DNA of 47,327 nt from Romeriopsis navalis LEGE 11480. GTDB taxonomy: Bacteria; Cyanobacteriota; Cyanobacteriia; Leptolyngbyales; Leptolyngbyaceae. Below the pieces are notes generated by a model that worked only from the letters and a program-made list of their open reading frames with translations, was not told where the DNA came from and did no database searches. The stretch covers positions 1 through 47,327 of the forward strand of contig NZ_JADEXQ010000048.1 of assembly GCF_015207035.1 (NCBI RefSeq), given 5' to 3'. Each line of letters begins with the position of its first letter. Position 1 is the stretch's first letter. Shown piece after piece: positions 19,966-28,089 of the stretch. The position numbers were made by a program, and so were the translations under genes.

Positions 19966-21234
19966 ATGACTGTCGATCGCTTAGACCAGCAAGTCCTTTC
20001 TCTTGACCACGCGCAATTCATCGATATCCTCGCCCAAACAGAAAATTTGCTGATCATCCAAGATCTCGATGGCGTCTGCATGGATTTAGTGAAAGATCCG
20101 TTAAATCGCCAAATTGAGCCGGATTATGTCAAAGCGACAACCGCTTTTGATCGGCATTTTTATGTCCTCACAAATGGTGAGCATATTGGCAAACGCGGAG
20201 TTAACAGCATTATTGAACGGGCCATCGGCACACCGGATATCGTGCGTCAGGCAGCATTATATTTGCCCGGTTTGGCGGCTGGTGGGGTCCAGTGGCAGAA
20301 TCGTCAAGGTGAAGTCGAACATCCCGGCGTCAGCGAAGCGGAATTGGCCTTTCTCGCCCAAGTGCCTGAACGCATTACCCAAGCCCTAGAAACTTTTTTT
20401 GCGGCCCGATCAGAACTTGACCCAGCCACGATCACCCAAGGGATTGCCGCATCAGTATTAGACAATATCGCTTCCCCCACCGCCAACCTCAACACCCTCT
20501 ATGAACTTTTAGATGGACAAACCTCAATTTTTGTCCCGCTCCAGGAAGCGATGCAACAGCTCATGGAAGAACTGCAGCAAGCAGCAGCAGCCCAGAATCT
20601 CAATGAGTCATTCTTTGTCCACTACGCCCCCAATTTAGGTCGCGATCCGGCCGGCCAAGAAATTGTCTGGTTTGCAGCAGAAGCCGCCTCGGGTACCACT
20701 GATTTTCAGTTTATGCTCAAGGGGGGCATCAAAGAAGCCGGGGTGCTCGCACTGCTCAATCGCTACTATCACGATCGGACTGGCAAATATCCGCTCGGCG
20801 TGGACTTCAATGTCCGACAAGCACCGCAAAACCTCAATGATTTACTCGCCTTAGTCCAGCAAAAATTCGACCCAACACTGATGCCCACCATCGTCGGCGT
20901 CGGGGATACCGTCACCAGTCAAGCCGTTGAGTCAAATGGCACAATCACCTTTAAACGCGGCGGCAGCGATCGCAATTTCCTGCAACTCATTCAGATGCTA
21001 GGACAAGCCTTTAATACCGGCAATATCACCACCTACATCGATAGCAGCGCGGGCGAATTAAAGAACCGCAAACCCTTACCAGTTGATCCAGCGGCCCAAA
21101 AAGTCCTCGAAGGTCCCGGCGACTCACGCGATCAAACCGATCCACTCACATTAAATGTCGCCTTTCCGGGTGGTTATCGCCAGTATTCTGAGGCATTTCA
21201 GACCGCAGCGGCCCAACGCAAAACCCAGTCTTAG
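19966..21234 (+). CDS. ggpP: Glucosylglycerol 3-phosphatase
   Basis: 422 aa, ATG start, the length of the Synechocystis GgpP/StpA enzyme. It dephosphorylates glucosylglycerol-phosphate to the compatible solute glucosylglycerol, the last step of salt-stress osmolyte synthesis. The HAD-type nucleophile motif is IIQDLDGVCMDL with D33 and D35. Further family segments are VLTNGEHIGKRGVN, LPTIVGVGDT-like PTIVGVGDTVTSQAVE, and FKRGGSDRNFLQLI. The partner synthase gene (ggpS) is not in the window. The gene is convergent with queC, with only 3 bp between the two stop codons. Confidence 0.93.
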   Translation: MTVDRLDQQVLSLDHAQFIDILAQTENLLIIQDLDGVCMDLVKDPLNRQIEPDYVKATTAFDRHFYVLTNGEHIGKRGVNSIIERAIGTPDIVRQAALYLPGLAAGGVQWQNRQGEVEHPGVSEAELAFLAQVPERITQALETFFAARSELDPATITQGIAASVLDNIASPTANLNTLYELLDGQTSIFVPLQEAMQQLMEELQQAAAAQNLNESFFVHYAPNLGRDPAGQEIVWFAAEAASGTTDFQFMLKGGIKEAGVLALLNRYYHDRTGKYPLGVDFNVRQAPQNLNDLLALVQQKFDPTLMPTIVGVGDTVTSQAVESNGTITFKRGGSDRNFLQLIQMLGQAFNTGNITTYIDSSAGELKNRKPLPVDPAAQKVLEGPGDSRDQTDPLTLNVAFPGGYRQYSEAFQTAAAQRKTQS

Positions 21235-21237
21235 CAC

Positions 21238-21930
21238 CTAACGCGCCCGACGATTGCCGATCAGCGTCGCTAAATCCGACTGCCCAGCGGCAATTAATGC
21301 CTTATCTCGAATCCGACAGGAATCGCAAACCCCACAGGGTTCCGGTGCACCTTGATAGCAAGAATAGGTTAAAGCGATCGGCACACCTAATTGCAACGCC
21401 CGTTTCACAATATCCACTTTCGAATCCATCACCAACGGGGCCACGAGCTGCGGGGCATGACCTTCAAGCCCCGCTTTCGAAGAGAGCATCGCTAATTGCT
21501 GCACCACCGCGAGATATTCTGGTCGGCAATCCGGATAACCCGAATAATCGACCGCATTAATCCCCAAATAAATTGCGGTGGCATTTTGGGCTTCTGCCAA
21601 CGAAAGCGCGATTGATAAAAACACCGTATTTCGTCCAGGCACATAGGTCGAAGGAATCACATCCGCCTGCACGCCCGTTTTCGGAATCTCGATTGATTGA
21701 TCAGTCAGCGAAGACCCACCCCATTGCGACAGATTCACATCTAAAATGAAATGCTGCTGGATCTTCAAATGTTGTACAATCCGCTTCGCCGCTTCCAACT
21801 CACAATCGTGCCGTTGCCCATAAAATAGCGACAGGGCAATCACCTCATAGCCATCGGCGATCGCTTGCGCCGCCGAAGTCGCCGAATCCAGTCCACCAGA
21901 AAGTAATACAACCGCTGTTTTTAAGGTCAT
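21238..21930 (-). CDS. queC: 7-cyano-7-deazaguanine synthase QueC
   Basis: 230 aa, ATG start. QueC converts 7-carboxy-7-deazaguanine plus ammonia to preQ0 using ATP, in queuosine biosynthesis. The PP-loop is [14 protein letters not shown] near the N-terminus. The [15 protein letters not shown] and [16 protein letters not shown] segments are typical. The zinc site at the C-terminus is [18 protein letters not shown] with four cysteines. Length matches the family. Expected soluble cytoplasmic enzyme; no other queuosine genes lie in the window. Confidence 0.97.
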   Translation of the reverse strand: MTLKTAVVLLSGGLDSATSAAQAIADGYEVIALSLFYGQRHDCELEAAKRIVQHLKIQQHFILDVNLSQWGGSSLTDQSIEIPKTGVQADVIPSTYVPGRNTVFLSIALSLAEAQNATAIYLGINAVDYSGYPDCRPEYLAVVQQLAMLSSKAGLEGHAPQLVAPLVMDSKVDIVKRALQLGVPIALTYSCYQGAPEPCGVCDSCRIRDKALIAAGQSDLATLIGNRRAR

Positions 21931-22003
21931 TCGCTTCTACTTCATTCACCTAACGATCAAACACTACTATCCCATCCGAGTTAAATATCCGCTCAAGCAA
22001 ACA

Positions 22004-23470
22004 TTACTGCCGTAGCTTGCTCGCTTCGATCGGCAAAAAGATCGTAAACACCTCGTCCTGCTCTGATCGCTGACGCACGGTCATCTTGCCGCCCATTGCT
22101 TGGAAAAGATTTTTGGTCACGGCCAAATTGAGACTCAGATTTCCCGTCTCCGGCTGGAACATCAACATTTGGCCCAAGGATTTGATCAGGGGCTTGTGCG
22201 TCTGCGTTGTATCGGCCAAATTCGACTGCACCTGAAGCTTGAGCTGGTGCCCAGCGATCGCCGCCTCAACCTGAATCGTACTTCCAGAAGGTAAACTCCG
22301 GGCTGCGCGATCAATCAAACTACTCAAGGCTTGATCGAGCAATGCCGAATCCGTCACGACCGCTGGCATTTGCGGCGGCAACACAATATCTAGGTGTAAG
22401 CCTCGCTGATTCGCCTGCTGCTGCCATCGCGGAATACTCTGCTTAAACATCTGCTCCAAACAAATCGCCGTCAAGGCCATCCCTTTACTCGCGGAGGTTT
22501 CCAGCTCAACGGCACGGAAAATAAACCCGAAGCGATCAATCTGCTCACTACATTCGTGATCGATCGCTTTCAATCGCTTCAGCGCATCCGCCGCCATATC
22601 CTTCCGCTTCATCAACAGCCGGGTCAGCATCCGAATTGTCGTCAACGGTGTCCGAATTTCATGGGCGATCGCCTGCAATAAATCAACATCTAAGCTCGAT
22701 TCTTCCGGCATCGCCGCCTCGCAAGGCAAAGGCGACTCCTCACGTTGTAAGACTTGATTCACAGCGGCGGCCAAATCTTTCGTCGATAAGGGCTGAGCCA
22801 CCACCGGGGCGTCAGTTGATGCAGGCAAATTATCCAGCAACAACTGATTAAACTGCGTCACCAAACGATAGTCCGGTGGACTGGTCGGAAATTGATCAAT
22901 TAATTCATCTAACTGCTCCGATAACTGCGGCCGCATCATCACCACGCGCAACCGCAATAACTGCCAAACTCGGTCGATCGCCTCCGGGACAAATGAATAG
23001 GTAAACCGGGCATTGCCTTGCTCATCTTCGCTCAGCAGCAACACCAGACCGAATTTCTCAGTCACCACAACACAAAATTGTTCGCTCGCCAAGGGGTCTT
23101 GGGGAAATAATGGGAGCGTTTGATTGGCGTTGGCACTTTGCCAGATCGAATCGAGGGCCGATGACAGTTGAGACGGTAACTGCAACGACATCACCGATTG
23201 ATCGGTCGTAAAGGCCCAAGCCTTAAACTGTTTTAATAACTCTGGCTGACTCAATACCGGCGTCGGACCAGATAAAACCACCCCACCAACGCAGCCCGGT
23301 AAAATCCCAAGCTTCTGCAAAATTTCCGTCAGCGCCGCGATCGCCCCCGTCCACTGCCGTTCCGCCCGCACCCGCCGTTGCGCCGCACTCAGATCAAGTC
23401 CTGCCGTCTCAGGAATTTGATCCTCCTGTGACAGCACTTGAAATAATGTTGGCAGTGTCCACTCACCCAT
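22004..23470 (-). CDS. Histidine-kinase-like protein with degenerate ATPase domain
   Basis: 488 aa from the ATG at 23470; an upstream in-frame TTG (23482) is less likely. The N-terminal about 190 residues form a cytoplasmic sensor-like region without TM segments. A linker leads to a HisKA-like H-box with H270 in LLQAIAHEIRTPLTTIRML. The following HATPase-like region is eroded. The N-box reads ALSSLIDRAARS, with Asp where the Mg-ATP-binding Asn is usual. No DxGxG G1 box is visible, and GNLSLNLAVTKNLF replaces the GLGL G2 motif. The protein may therefore be a pseudokinase or phosphotransfer scaffold that keeps the His. The arrangement is known in cyanobacterial sensor kinases of this general kind, but the signal is unknown. 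Confidence 0.8.
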   Translation of the reverse strand: MGEWTLPTLFQVLSQEDQIPETAGLDLSAAQRRVRAERQWTGAIAALTEILQKLGILPGCVGGVVLSGPTPVLSQPELLKQFKAWAFTTDQSVMSLQLPSQLSSALDSIWQSANANQTLPLFPQDPLASEQFCVVVTEKFGLVLLLSEDEQGNARFTYSFVPEAIDRVWQLLRLRVVMMRPQLSEQLDELIDQFPTSPPDYRLVTQFNQLLLDNLPASTDAPVVAQPLSTKDLAAAVNQVLQREESPLPCEAAMPEESSLDVDLLQAIAHEIRTPLTTIRMLTRLLMKRKDMAADALKRLKAIDHECSEQIDRFGFIFRAVELETSASKGMALTAICLEQMFKQSIPRWQQQANQRGLHLDIVLPPQMPAVVTDSALLDQALSSLIDRAARSLPSGSTIQVEAAIAGHQLKLQVQSNLADTTQTHKPLIKSLGQMLMFQPETGNLSLNLAVTKNLFQAMGGKMTVRQRSEQDEVFTIFLPIEASKLRQ

Positions 23471-23644
23471 AGCAACGCTCAACGATCAGATAAAAACTGA
23501 ATCAATTTCAGATTACTCTGAACCCCGAGCATTGTAGAAGTGTTAGAACCGAACCCTTCGAGTGTCGATGACCGATTAGTTCGATCCACGCATCGCCCCA
23601 TAGAATAAGCCACAATAGTGCTTATAGAGTCACAATCAGAACGT

Positions 23645-24463
23645 ATGAACTGGCAAGAAATTTTTGGTAATTGGGTGTTGATGCCACGCCGTCCGATAGG
23701 CGTGATTCATTTTCTCGGGGGCGCATTTGTGGCTGCCGCCCCCCACCTCACCTATCGCCGGTTACTAGAATTTCTCCATGATCAAGGCTACGTAATCATC
23801 GCAACGCCATTTATCAATACCTTTGATCACGAAGAAATTGCAGAAACCGTCCTGTGGAGCTTTAATCGTGCCTTACAAGTTCTACATGACCGACAAAACC
23901 TGGCCCGCAATCTCCCCATTTACGGCATGGGTCACAGTATGGGGTGCAAACTCCACCTATTAATCGGTAGTCTGTTTGAGTCCGTTGAGCGATCGGGCAA
24001 TATGCTCTTGTCCTTCAACAACTTTGCCGCCAAAGAAGCGATTCCCTTCATGGAACAAATGAGCACGGTACCGATGCTCAATCAGTTTTCGAGCACCATG
24101 CCCCTCACCGAATTTGTCCCATCACCCGAAGAGACCAATCGGATTATCACCAAACAGTATCTTGTACAACGCAATCTCCTAATCAAATTTGCCAACGACA
24201 ACCTTGACCAAAGCCTGTCCTTAGCCCGCCTGTTAGAAGATATCGCCCCAGGGATGATTACCACCCAGCGGCTCCGGGGCAACCACCTTACCCCCTTAGG
24301 TCAAGGCATGAAATTCCAAATGGGCGGCGCCTTTAGTTCGATTGACGCAGTTGGCAATCTCTTCCAGCAGGAATTCTTTAAAGAATTAGCTCAAGTCGAA
24401 CAAACCATCATCCGCTGGCTTAATCCAGCGCCACCAGCTAACTTAGCTCAACCCGATTGGTAA
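23645..24463 (+). CDS. DUF1350 family alpha/beta-hydrolase-like protein
   Basis: 272 aa from the ATG at 23645; an in-frame GTG at 23618 would add 9 residues. The family pattern is visible: WVLMPRRPIGVIHFLGGAFVAAAPHLTYRRLLE at the N-terminus, an oxyanion-hole-like HFLGG, and GMGHSMGCKLHLL (near residue 108), which resembles the nucleophile elbow GxSxG of alpha/beta hydrolases. Members occur in cyanobacteria and plant plastids; their substrate is not established. The gene is a single unit, divergent from the kinase-like gene. Confidence 0.85.
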   Translation: MNWQEIFGNWVLMPRRPIGVIHFLGGAFVAAAPHLTYRRLLEFLHDQGYVIIATPFINTFDHEEIAETVLWSFNRALQVLHDRQNLARNLPIYGMGHSMGCKLHLLIGSLFESVERSGNMLLSFNNFAAKEAIPFMEQMSTVPMLNQFSSTMPLTEFVPSPEETNRIITKQYLVQRNLLIKFANDNLDQSLSLARLLEDIAPGMITTQRLRGNHLTPLGQGMKFQMGGAFSSIDAVGNLFQQEFFKELAQVEQTIIRWLNPAPPANLAQPDW

Positions 24464-24480
24464 ACTCAGACCTCAACCGC

Positions 24481-24531
24481 TTCAAACGATGCCAGTTCAC
24501 TTCAAACAATGTCAGTTCAAACGATGACCAG
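24481..24531. repeat. Three short direct repeats upstream of the HTH gene
   Basis: TTCAAACGATGCCAG (24481-24495), TTCAAACAATGTCAG (24501-24515) and TTCAAACGATGACCAG (24516-24531) are near-copies of one 15-16-bp unit. They lie 60-110 bp before the start of the HTH protein and may be operator sites. Confidence 0.75.
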
Positions 24532-24554
24532 TATGCGGACGATCCATCTAGTCT

Positions 24555-24576
24555 TACAATAGACAGCGTTTGTCTA
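24555..24576 (+). promoter_or_regulatory. Candidate -10 box and dyad operator of the HTH gene
   Basis: TACAAT (24555-24560) is a good -10 candidate. A perfect inverted repeat TAGACA-N5-TGTCTA (24560-24576) overlaps its end and the expected transcription start. This position would suit a repressor site, possibly for the HTH protein itself; that link is inference. Confidence 0.45.
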
Positions 24577-24593
24577 ACCGTAAGAATCATCCG

Positions 24594-24953
24594 ATGCATT
24601 TCCCGGAAGCAACACCTGAAAAATCCTCTGGCCTGATGGATATTGATGATGTGCAGCGCGCCCTCAATCGTTCCCGCGCCTCCGTCTATCGTTATGCCAA
24701 CACGGATCCAGATGAAGTCAATCCGCCTTATAACGCCAAGCAACTAAATGCGGAACTCCGCACCGCAGAAACCGATCCACTCCGCTTTCACCCGAATGAA
24801 GTTGCACGCTTCGCCAAAGACATACTGCGGATCCGACAAGTAACGATCGAAGTCCAAAATGCGCCACCCGATAAAACCCAACAAATTTTGCTGGATATCC
24901 TGGCAGAGTTGAAGAGTATTAAAGGTTTACTGGACGATCACACCGAGTTTTAG
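24594..24953 (+). CDS. Small HTH-type protein
   Basis: 119 aa from the ATG at 24594; a TTG at 24570 would add 8 residues and would overlap the dyad. Residues about 14-40 (LMDIDDVQRALNRSRASVYRYAN) look like a helix-turn-helix of the MerR/excisionase kind. The segment FHPNEVARFAKDILRIRQ (about 73-90) resembles the recognition/wing part. The C-terminus is an acidic amphipathic helix (QILLDILAELKSIKGLLDDH) that could mediate dimerisation. I do not recognise a named family; it is probably a DNA-binding regulator. It is separated from the DUF1350 gene by 130 bp holding the repeats and dyad. Confidence 0.75.
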   Translation: MHFPEATPEKSSGLMDIDDVQRALNRSRASVYRYANTDPDEVNPPYNAKQLNAELRTAETDPLRFHPNEVARFAKDILRIRQVTIEVQNAPPDKTQQILLDILAELKSIKGLLDDHTEF

Positions 24954-25244
24954 GATTTCCAGCCCATCAAACACGCCACCTGCCGGCCACGCTTGAGCGG
25001 CAATTGCCCAATACGCAAGTTCAAGATAACCGCCCGCTCATAACATATCTTTTAGATAAATTCGTGTTTACCCGATACAAACCTTCCCAAGAATATTAGT
25101 AAGATAGAAGCATAAGCCGGAATTCGAACCGCGCAGCATCTCGCTTATGCCGTTCGGAATTACCTCGGTTTAGGGTGACAGCAACTTTTCAGCCTTCTAC
25201 CGCTCTTGATTTGCTGGCATCTGTCCAATCAAAATCAATCCTCT

Positions 25245-25421
25245 ATGCAATCTGGCAGTCAGCCGAGTTCTTCGGAACCTCCTCCGCTTCCCACGATCAC
25301 TAACCTGATCGGAACCGTAATCGCGCTACTCACCTTAATGAGTCCGGTTGCGATTGTGAAACATTTTTCATCGAGCGCGATGCCAAATGTGCCAACACCG
25401 GCGCTGATTCGTCAGCCCTAG
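25245..25421 (+). CDS. Small single-TM protein (58 aa)
   Basis: 58 aa from the ATG at 25245; a TTG at 25206 is an alternative. The N-terminus is Ser/Pro-rich, followed by a hydrophobic helix TNLIGTVIALLTLMSPVAIV (about 21-40) and a short polar Pro-containing tail. The layout, a Pro-rich lead-in and one TM ending in a Pro-containing kink, looks like a real small membrane protein of the kind common in cyanobacteria, but I cannot name a family. No clear Shine-Dalgarno is visible. It precedes the DUF3318 gene by about 175 bp on the same strand. Confidence 0.5.
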   Translation: MQSGSQPSSSEPPPLPTITNLIGTVIALLTLMSPVAIVKHFSSSAMPNVPTPALIRQP

Positions 25422-25596
25422 CTCTGGTGTTTGGCCGCGCTTACGAGAGCTAATTTAATCCACCCTTAATTCCCGCTGCAGCAGCCCTGCCGACAGTCGG
25501 AAATCCCCACCAGCAAAAGCGTGGTTCCCGTTGTCCAAACAGGGCCTTGAGTCGCTATGATGTTGGGAAAGATTTTGATGCAACTTTGGAGCGATC

Positions 25597-26280
25597 GTGA
25601 CTATGACTTCCTACGCAGCATCCACGGCGAGAGCGGAGATGAGCGAACTACGCCGCTTAAAAAGCCTACTGCCGCCGGAGTTGCAAAGTTGGGTGCTAGT
25701 GGAAGTAGCAACCGCCGTTAACCCCCCTCTAATCACGAGCGAAGAAATTGGCCGGGATGAGGTGGAAATTCAAATTGATATGCCCAAATGGGATCAACTG
25801 GCAATCGACCAACGGAACTTATTGTTTTGGCATGAAGTTGGTCAAGTGCAAGCCGATACAATTCCCCGCGATGGCTGGGAGATGGCAGCATTAGCCATCG
25901 GTCTGGGCGGGGCGGTCGGTGAACTTTGGGTCCAAGATGGCTTGCTCCTGCTCCTCGCCGTTGGCTTATCCGGCTTCGCCGGTTGGCGATTGTTCCAGAA
26001 AAACAATGGCGATAAACTCACTCAGGAAGCGATCGCCGCAGATGAACGCGCGATCCAACTCGCGACGCGATTTGGCTACAGTCTGCCCAACGCCTATAAA
26101 AGTCTCGGCAGTGCCTTGAAAACTTTGATTGAGCAAACCCCGAAAAAGAACCTGCGCAGTCGTTACGAACGGCGCTTAGCCGCACTTAAAAAGAGTGCTC
26201 AGAAAGCTAAATCCGAACAGCAACAAGCAGGGCGATCGCCGCGGACGCAGCAGCAAAACTCCTACGACTACGATTACTAA
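25597..26280 (+). CDS. DUF3318 domain protein
   Basis: 227 aa from the GTG at 25597, which has GGAG at 5 bp spacing; the ATG two codons later (25603) is an equally reasonable start. The family pattern is clear: EMSELRRLKSLLPPELQSWV, then DMPKWDQLAIDQRNLLFWHEVG, then a hydrophobic pair of segments (about 98-135). A conserved EAIAADERAIQLATRFGY motif follows, and a Lys/Arg/Gln-rich C-terminus. The HEVG in the middle resembles a metallopeptidase-like HE pair, but no complete zinc motif is visible. Cyanobacteria-specific; function unknown, likely membrane-associated. A strong terminator follows. Confidence 0.88.
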   Translation: MTMTSYAASTARAEMSELRRLKSLLPPELQSWVLVEVATAVNPPLITSEEIGRDEVEIQIDMPKWDQLAIDQRNLLFWHEVGQVQADTIPRDGWEMAALAIGLGGAVGELWVQDGLLLLLAVGLSGFAGWRLFQKNNGDKLTQEAIAADERAIQLATRFGYSLPNAYKSLGSALKTLIEQTPKKNLRSRYERRLAALKKSAQKAKSEQQQAGRSPRTQQQNSYDYDY

Positions 26281-26340
26281 AGGCCGAAAGCGGCGCCAAT
26301 GAGCAGTTAGTCAGCTTAAACTGCACCATGTCAATATCAA

Positions 26341-26380
26341 AACAGCGCCCATCTAGAAAGTTAGATGGGCGCTGTTTTTT
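26341..26380. terminator. Strong bidirectional terminator between DUF3318 and HLIP genes
   Basis: AACAGCGCCCATCTA pairs with TAGATGGGCGCTGTT (15 bp, 6-base loop), followed by T6 on the plus strand. On the minus strand the stem is followed by TTTTGATATT, so it can end both convergent transcripts. Its T run abuts the HLIP stop codon. Confidence 0.92.
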
Positions 26381-26555
26381 ACTTCAAACCCAGCCAAGTA
26401 AAGAAATCTTGGCGCGTGAAAAATTCCAGCAGGAGTAGCAACGTCAGACCAATCATCGCAAAACGACCATTCAGCTTTTCCGCATAGTCATTCCAACCGA
26501 GCTTTGGATCGTCCGTTTCAGTTTCTACAGACGCTTGCGTCTTTTTATCGGCCAT
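26379..26555 (-). CDS. High-light-inducible protein (HLIP), one-helix chlorophyll-binding protein
   Basis: 58 aa, ATG start at 26555. The single TM helix holds the chlorophyll-binding signature: YAEKLNGRFAMIG (Glu26, Asn29 and Arg31 as in ExxNGR), followed by LTLLLLLEFFTRQDFFTWLGL. A charged N-terminal tail precedes it. HLIPs sit in the thylakoid membrane, bind chlorophyll and carotenoid, and protect photosystem assembly intermediates under high light or stress. The gene starts only 7 bp after the sdhB stop codon on the same strand, so the two are probably co-transcribed. It ends at the bidirectional terminator. Confidence 0.92.
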   Translation of the reverse strand: MADKKTQASVETETDDPKLGWNDYAEKLNGRFAMIGLTLLLLLEFFTRQDFFTWLGLK

Positions 26556-26562
26556 AGTTTAT

Positions 26563-27567
26563 TTAGGAGTCAGAATCAGTGGACTGCATTGATTTTGCCT
26601 CAAAAGCCTGCACCGCATCAATCAACGATCGGACTTCGGTAGTGCCATCCGAGGGCTCAAACGCTAGCGGCAACTTCCCCTTGCGCAACATCCTTAGCCC
26701 CAGCGGAACTAAACTCGCCAATCCACTCACATCTCGCAGCCGATCGGCCACCACATTAAACCCAAATTTCCGTTCATCAATCCAGCCGCCCTGCTTCACC
26801 AGAGCAACCAACTGTTTACGATGACGAATTGCACGACTACTTGACTCATCCTCACGCGCTAAAATGCCCTGTTTAATCCGGCTAATTTGATCCAGCGGCG
26901 CCACCTCCATCGGACAGACCTGATTGCATTGATTACAGCGCGTACACCCCCAGACCCCTGCATCGCTGTTGTATTGGCTCAGCCGCGAGACCGTTGCATC
27001 GTCCCGATTATCCGCCACCATACGATAAGCTTTCGCCAACGCATGGGGACCCACAAAATCTGGATTTACCGCCACCGAATTGCACTCCGAGTAACAAGCC
27101 CCGCACATAATGCAATTGCCGGTTTGATCAAGTTTCTGACGCGCTTCTGGTGTTTGGAGAAACTCACGTTCCGGGACGGCTCGAGCCGCTGTGCTGATGT
27201 AGGGATCCACTGCTTTCAAATTCTTCCAGAAAGGCTTCATATCCACGACTAAATCGCGAATCACTGGCAAATTACCCAAGGGCTCGATCGTAATTTCTGG
27301 TGCAGCCTGATCACTAAATCGGTTAAGTTCTTGGCCAACATTTTCTTTACAAGCAAGCGCCGATCGACCATTAATTCGCATTGAGCAACTACCACAAATC
27401 GTATTTCGGCAGTTTTTGCGAAAGGCCAAAGTCCCATCTTGTTCCCACTTGATGCGATTTAGACTATCTAAGATAGTCGTACTAGACTGCACCGACAACC
27501 GATAGCTTTGCCAAGTTGGGGTATCCCCACCAGACTGTCGAAGTACTTTGAAAGTGACATCTACCAT
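26563..27567 (-). CDS. sdhB: Succinate dehydrogenase/fumarate reductase iron-sulfur subunit
   Basis: 334 aa, ATG start. This is the electron-transfer subunit of complex II, carrying electrons from succinate oxidation to quinone. The 2Fe-2S domain has FRKNCRNTICGSCSMRING with a fourth Cys in ALACKE. The C-terminal ferredoxin-like domain has CIMCGACYSECNSV and CTRCNQCNQVCPMEV for the 4Fe-4S and 3Fe-4S clusters. The C-terminal extension (about 260-334) is longer than in E. coli SdhB (about 240 aa) but fits the cyanobacterial/archaeal-type length. It is membrane-peripheral. sdhA is not adjacent, which is common in cyanobacteria. It is followed after 7 bp by an HLIP gene. Confidence 0.93.
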   Translation of the reverse strand: MVDVTFKVLRQSGGDTPTWQSYRLSVQSSTTILDSLNRIKWEQDGTLAFRKNCRNTICGSCSMRINGRSALACKENVGQELNRFSDQAAPEITIEPLGNLPVIRDLVVDMKPFWKNLKAVDPYISTAARAVPEREFLQTPEARQKLDQTGNCIMCGACYSECNSVAVNPDFVGPHALAKAYRMVADNRDDATVSRLSQYNSDAGVWGCTRCNQCNQVCPMEVAPLDQISRIKQGILAREDESSSRAIRHRKQLVALVKQGGWIDERKFGFNVVADRLRDVSGLASLVPLGLRMLRKGKLPLAFEPSDGTTEVRSLIDAVQAFEAKSMQSTDSDS

Positions 27568-28089
27568 AAATTAATATCTACCTGATTAAGACCGTCGCAA
27601 TGAAATGAGGCGTAATTCATCACAGTGCGGCTTGAAGCAGAATAACGATCAGAACTAGTCAACCGCAGGACCCCAATTATTTCATAATCGAAAACCGCAC
27701 AAAAGGCACATAATAGCAGCTTTGCCAATTGCTACTAATAATTTCCCACCCATAGCAGGCAGCTTATTGGCGTTTCTAATTACCTCCAATTATATGGCAT
27801 CACAATATCAAATCTCCTGACATACGCAGATTTAGCAAGCCAGACTTGACCCGTCACCAATAACTCAAATTATGATCAAAAGCATCAAATTAAGCCACAA
27901 GAAAATTTAAGAGAAATTGAGAAAAAATAAAACTCAGTCAACGATGTTAAAATCTTCGTCACTAGCGATATAGTATGGAGAAGAAATGCGTTAATATCTC
28001 GCTGTGATTGAAAATGCATTAGTATTGTGCTCACTTCATCCGATTGACCAAGCAATTCCTAGGATTAGCGAGGCCAGGGTCCGATTGTA
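27568..28089. other. Long AT-rich regulatory region between sdhB and cyAbrB
   Basis: About 520 bp, clearly more AT-rich than the flanking genes, with no convincing gene. It holds the divergent promoters of sdhB (minus) and cyAbrB (plus). Seen within it: a TATAGT -10-like hexamer at 27969-27974 without a good -35, and an imperfect direct repeat, AAATGCGTTAATAT (27984-27997) and AAATGCATTAGTAT (28012-28025), 28 bp apart. Confidence 0.6.

Noticed and set aside
23560-23600. GTTCGATCC resembling a tRNA T-loop
   Set aside because: No cloverleaf can be drawn around it.
25100-25200. tRNA-like GGTTCGAAT on the minus strand
   Set aside because: The flanking bases cannot form a T stem, and no acceptor, D or anticodon arms fit; an ordinary inverted repeat explains it better.
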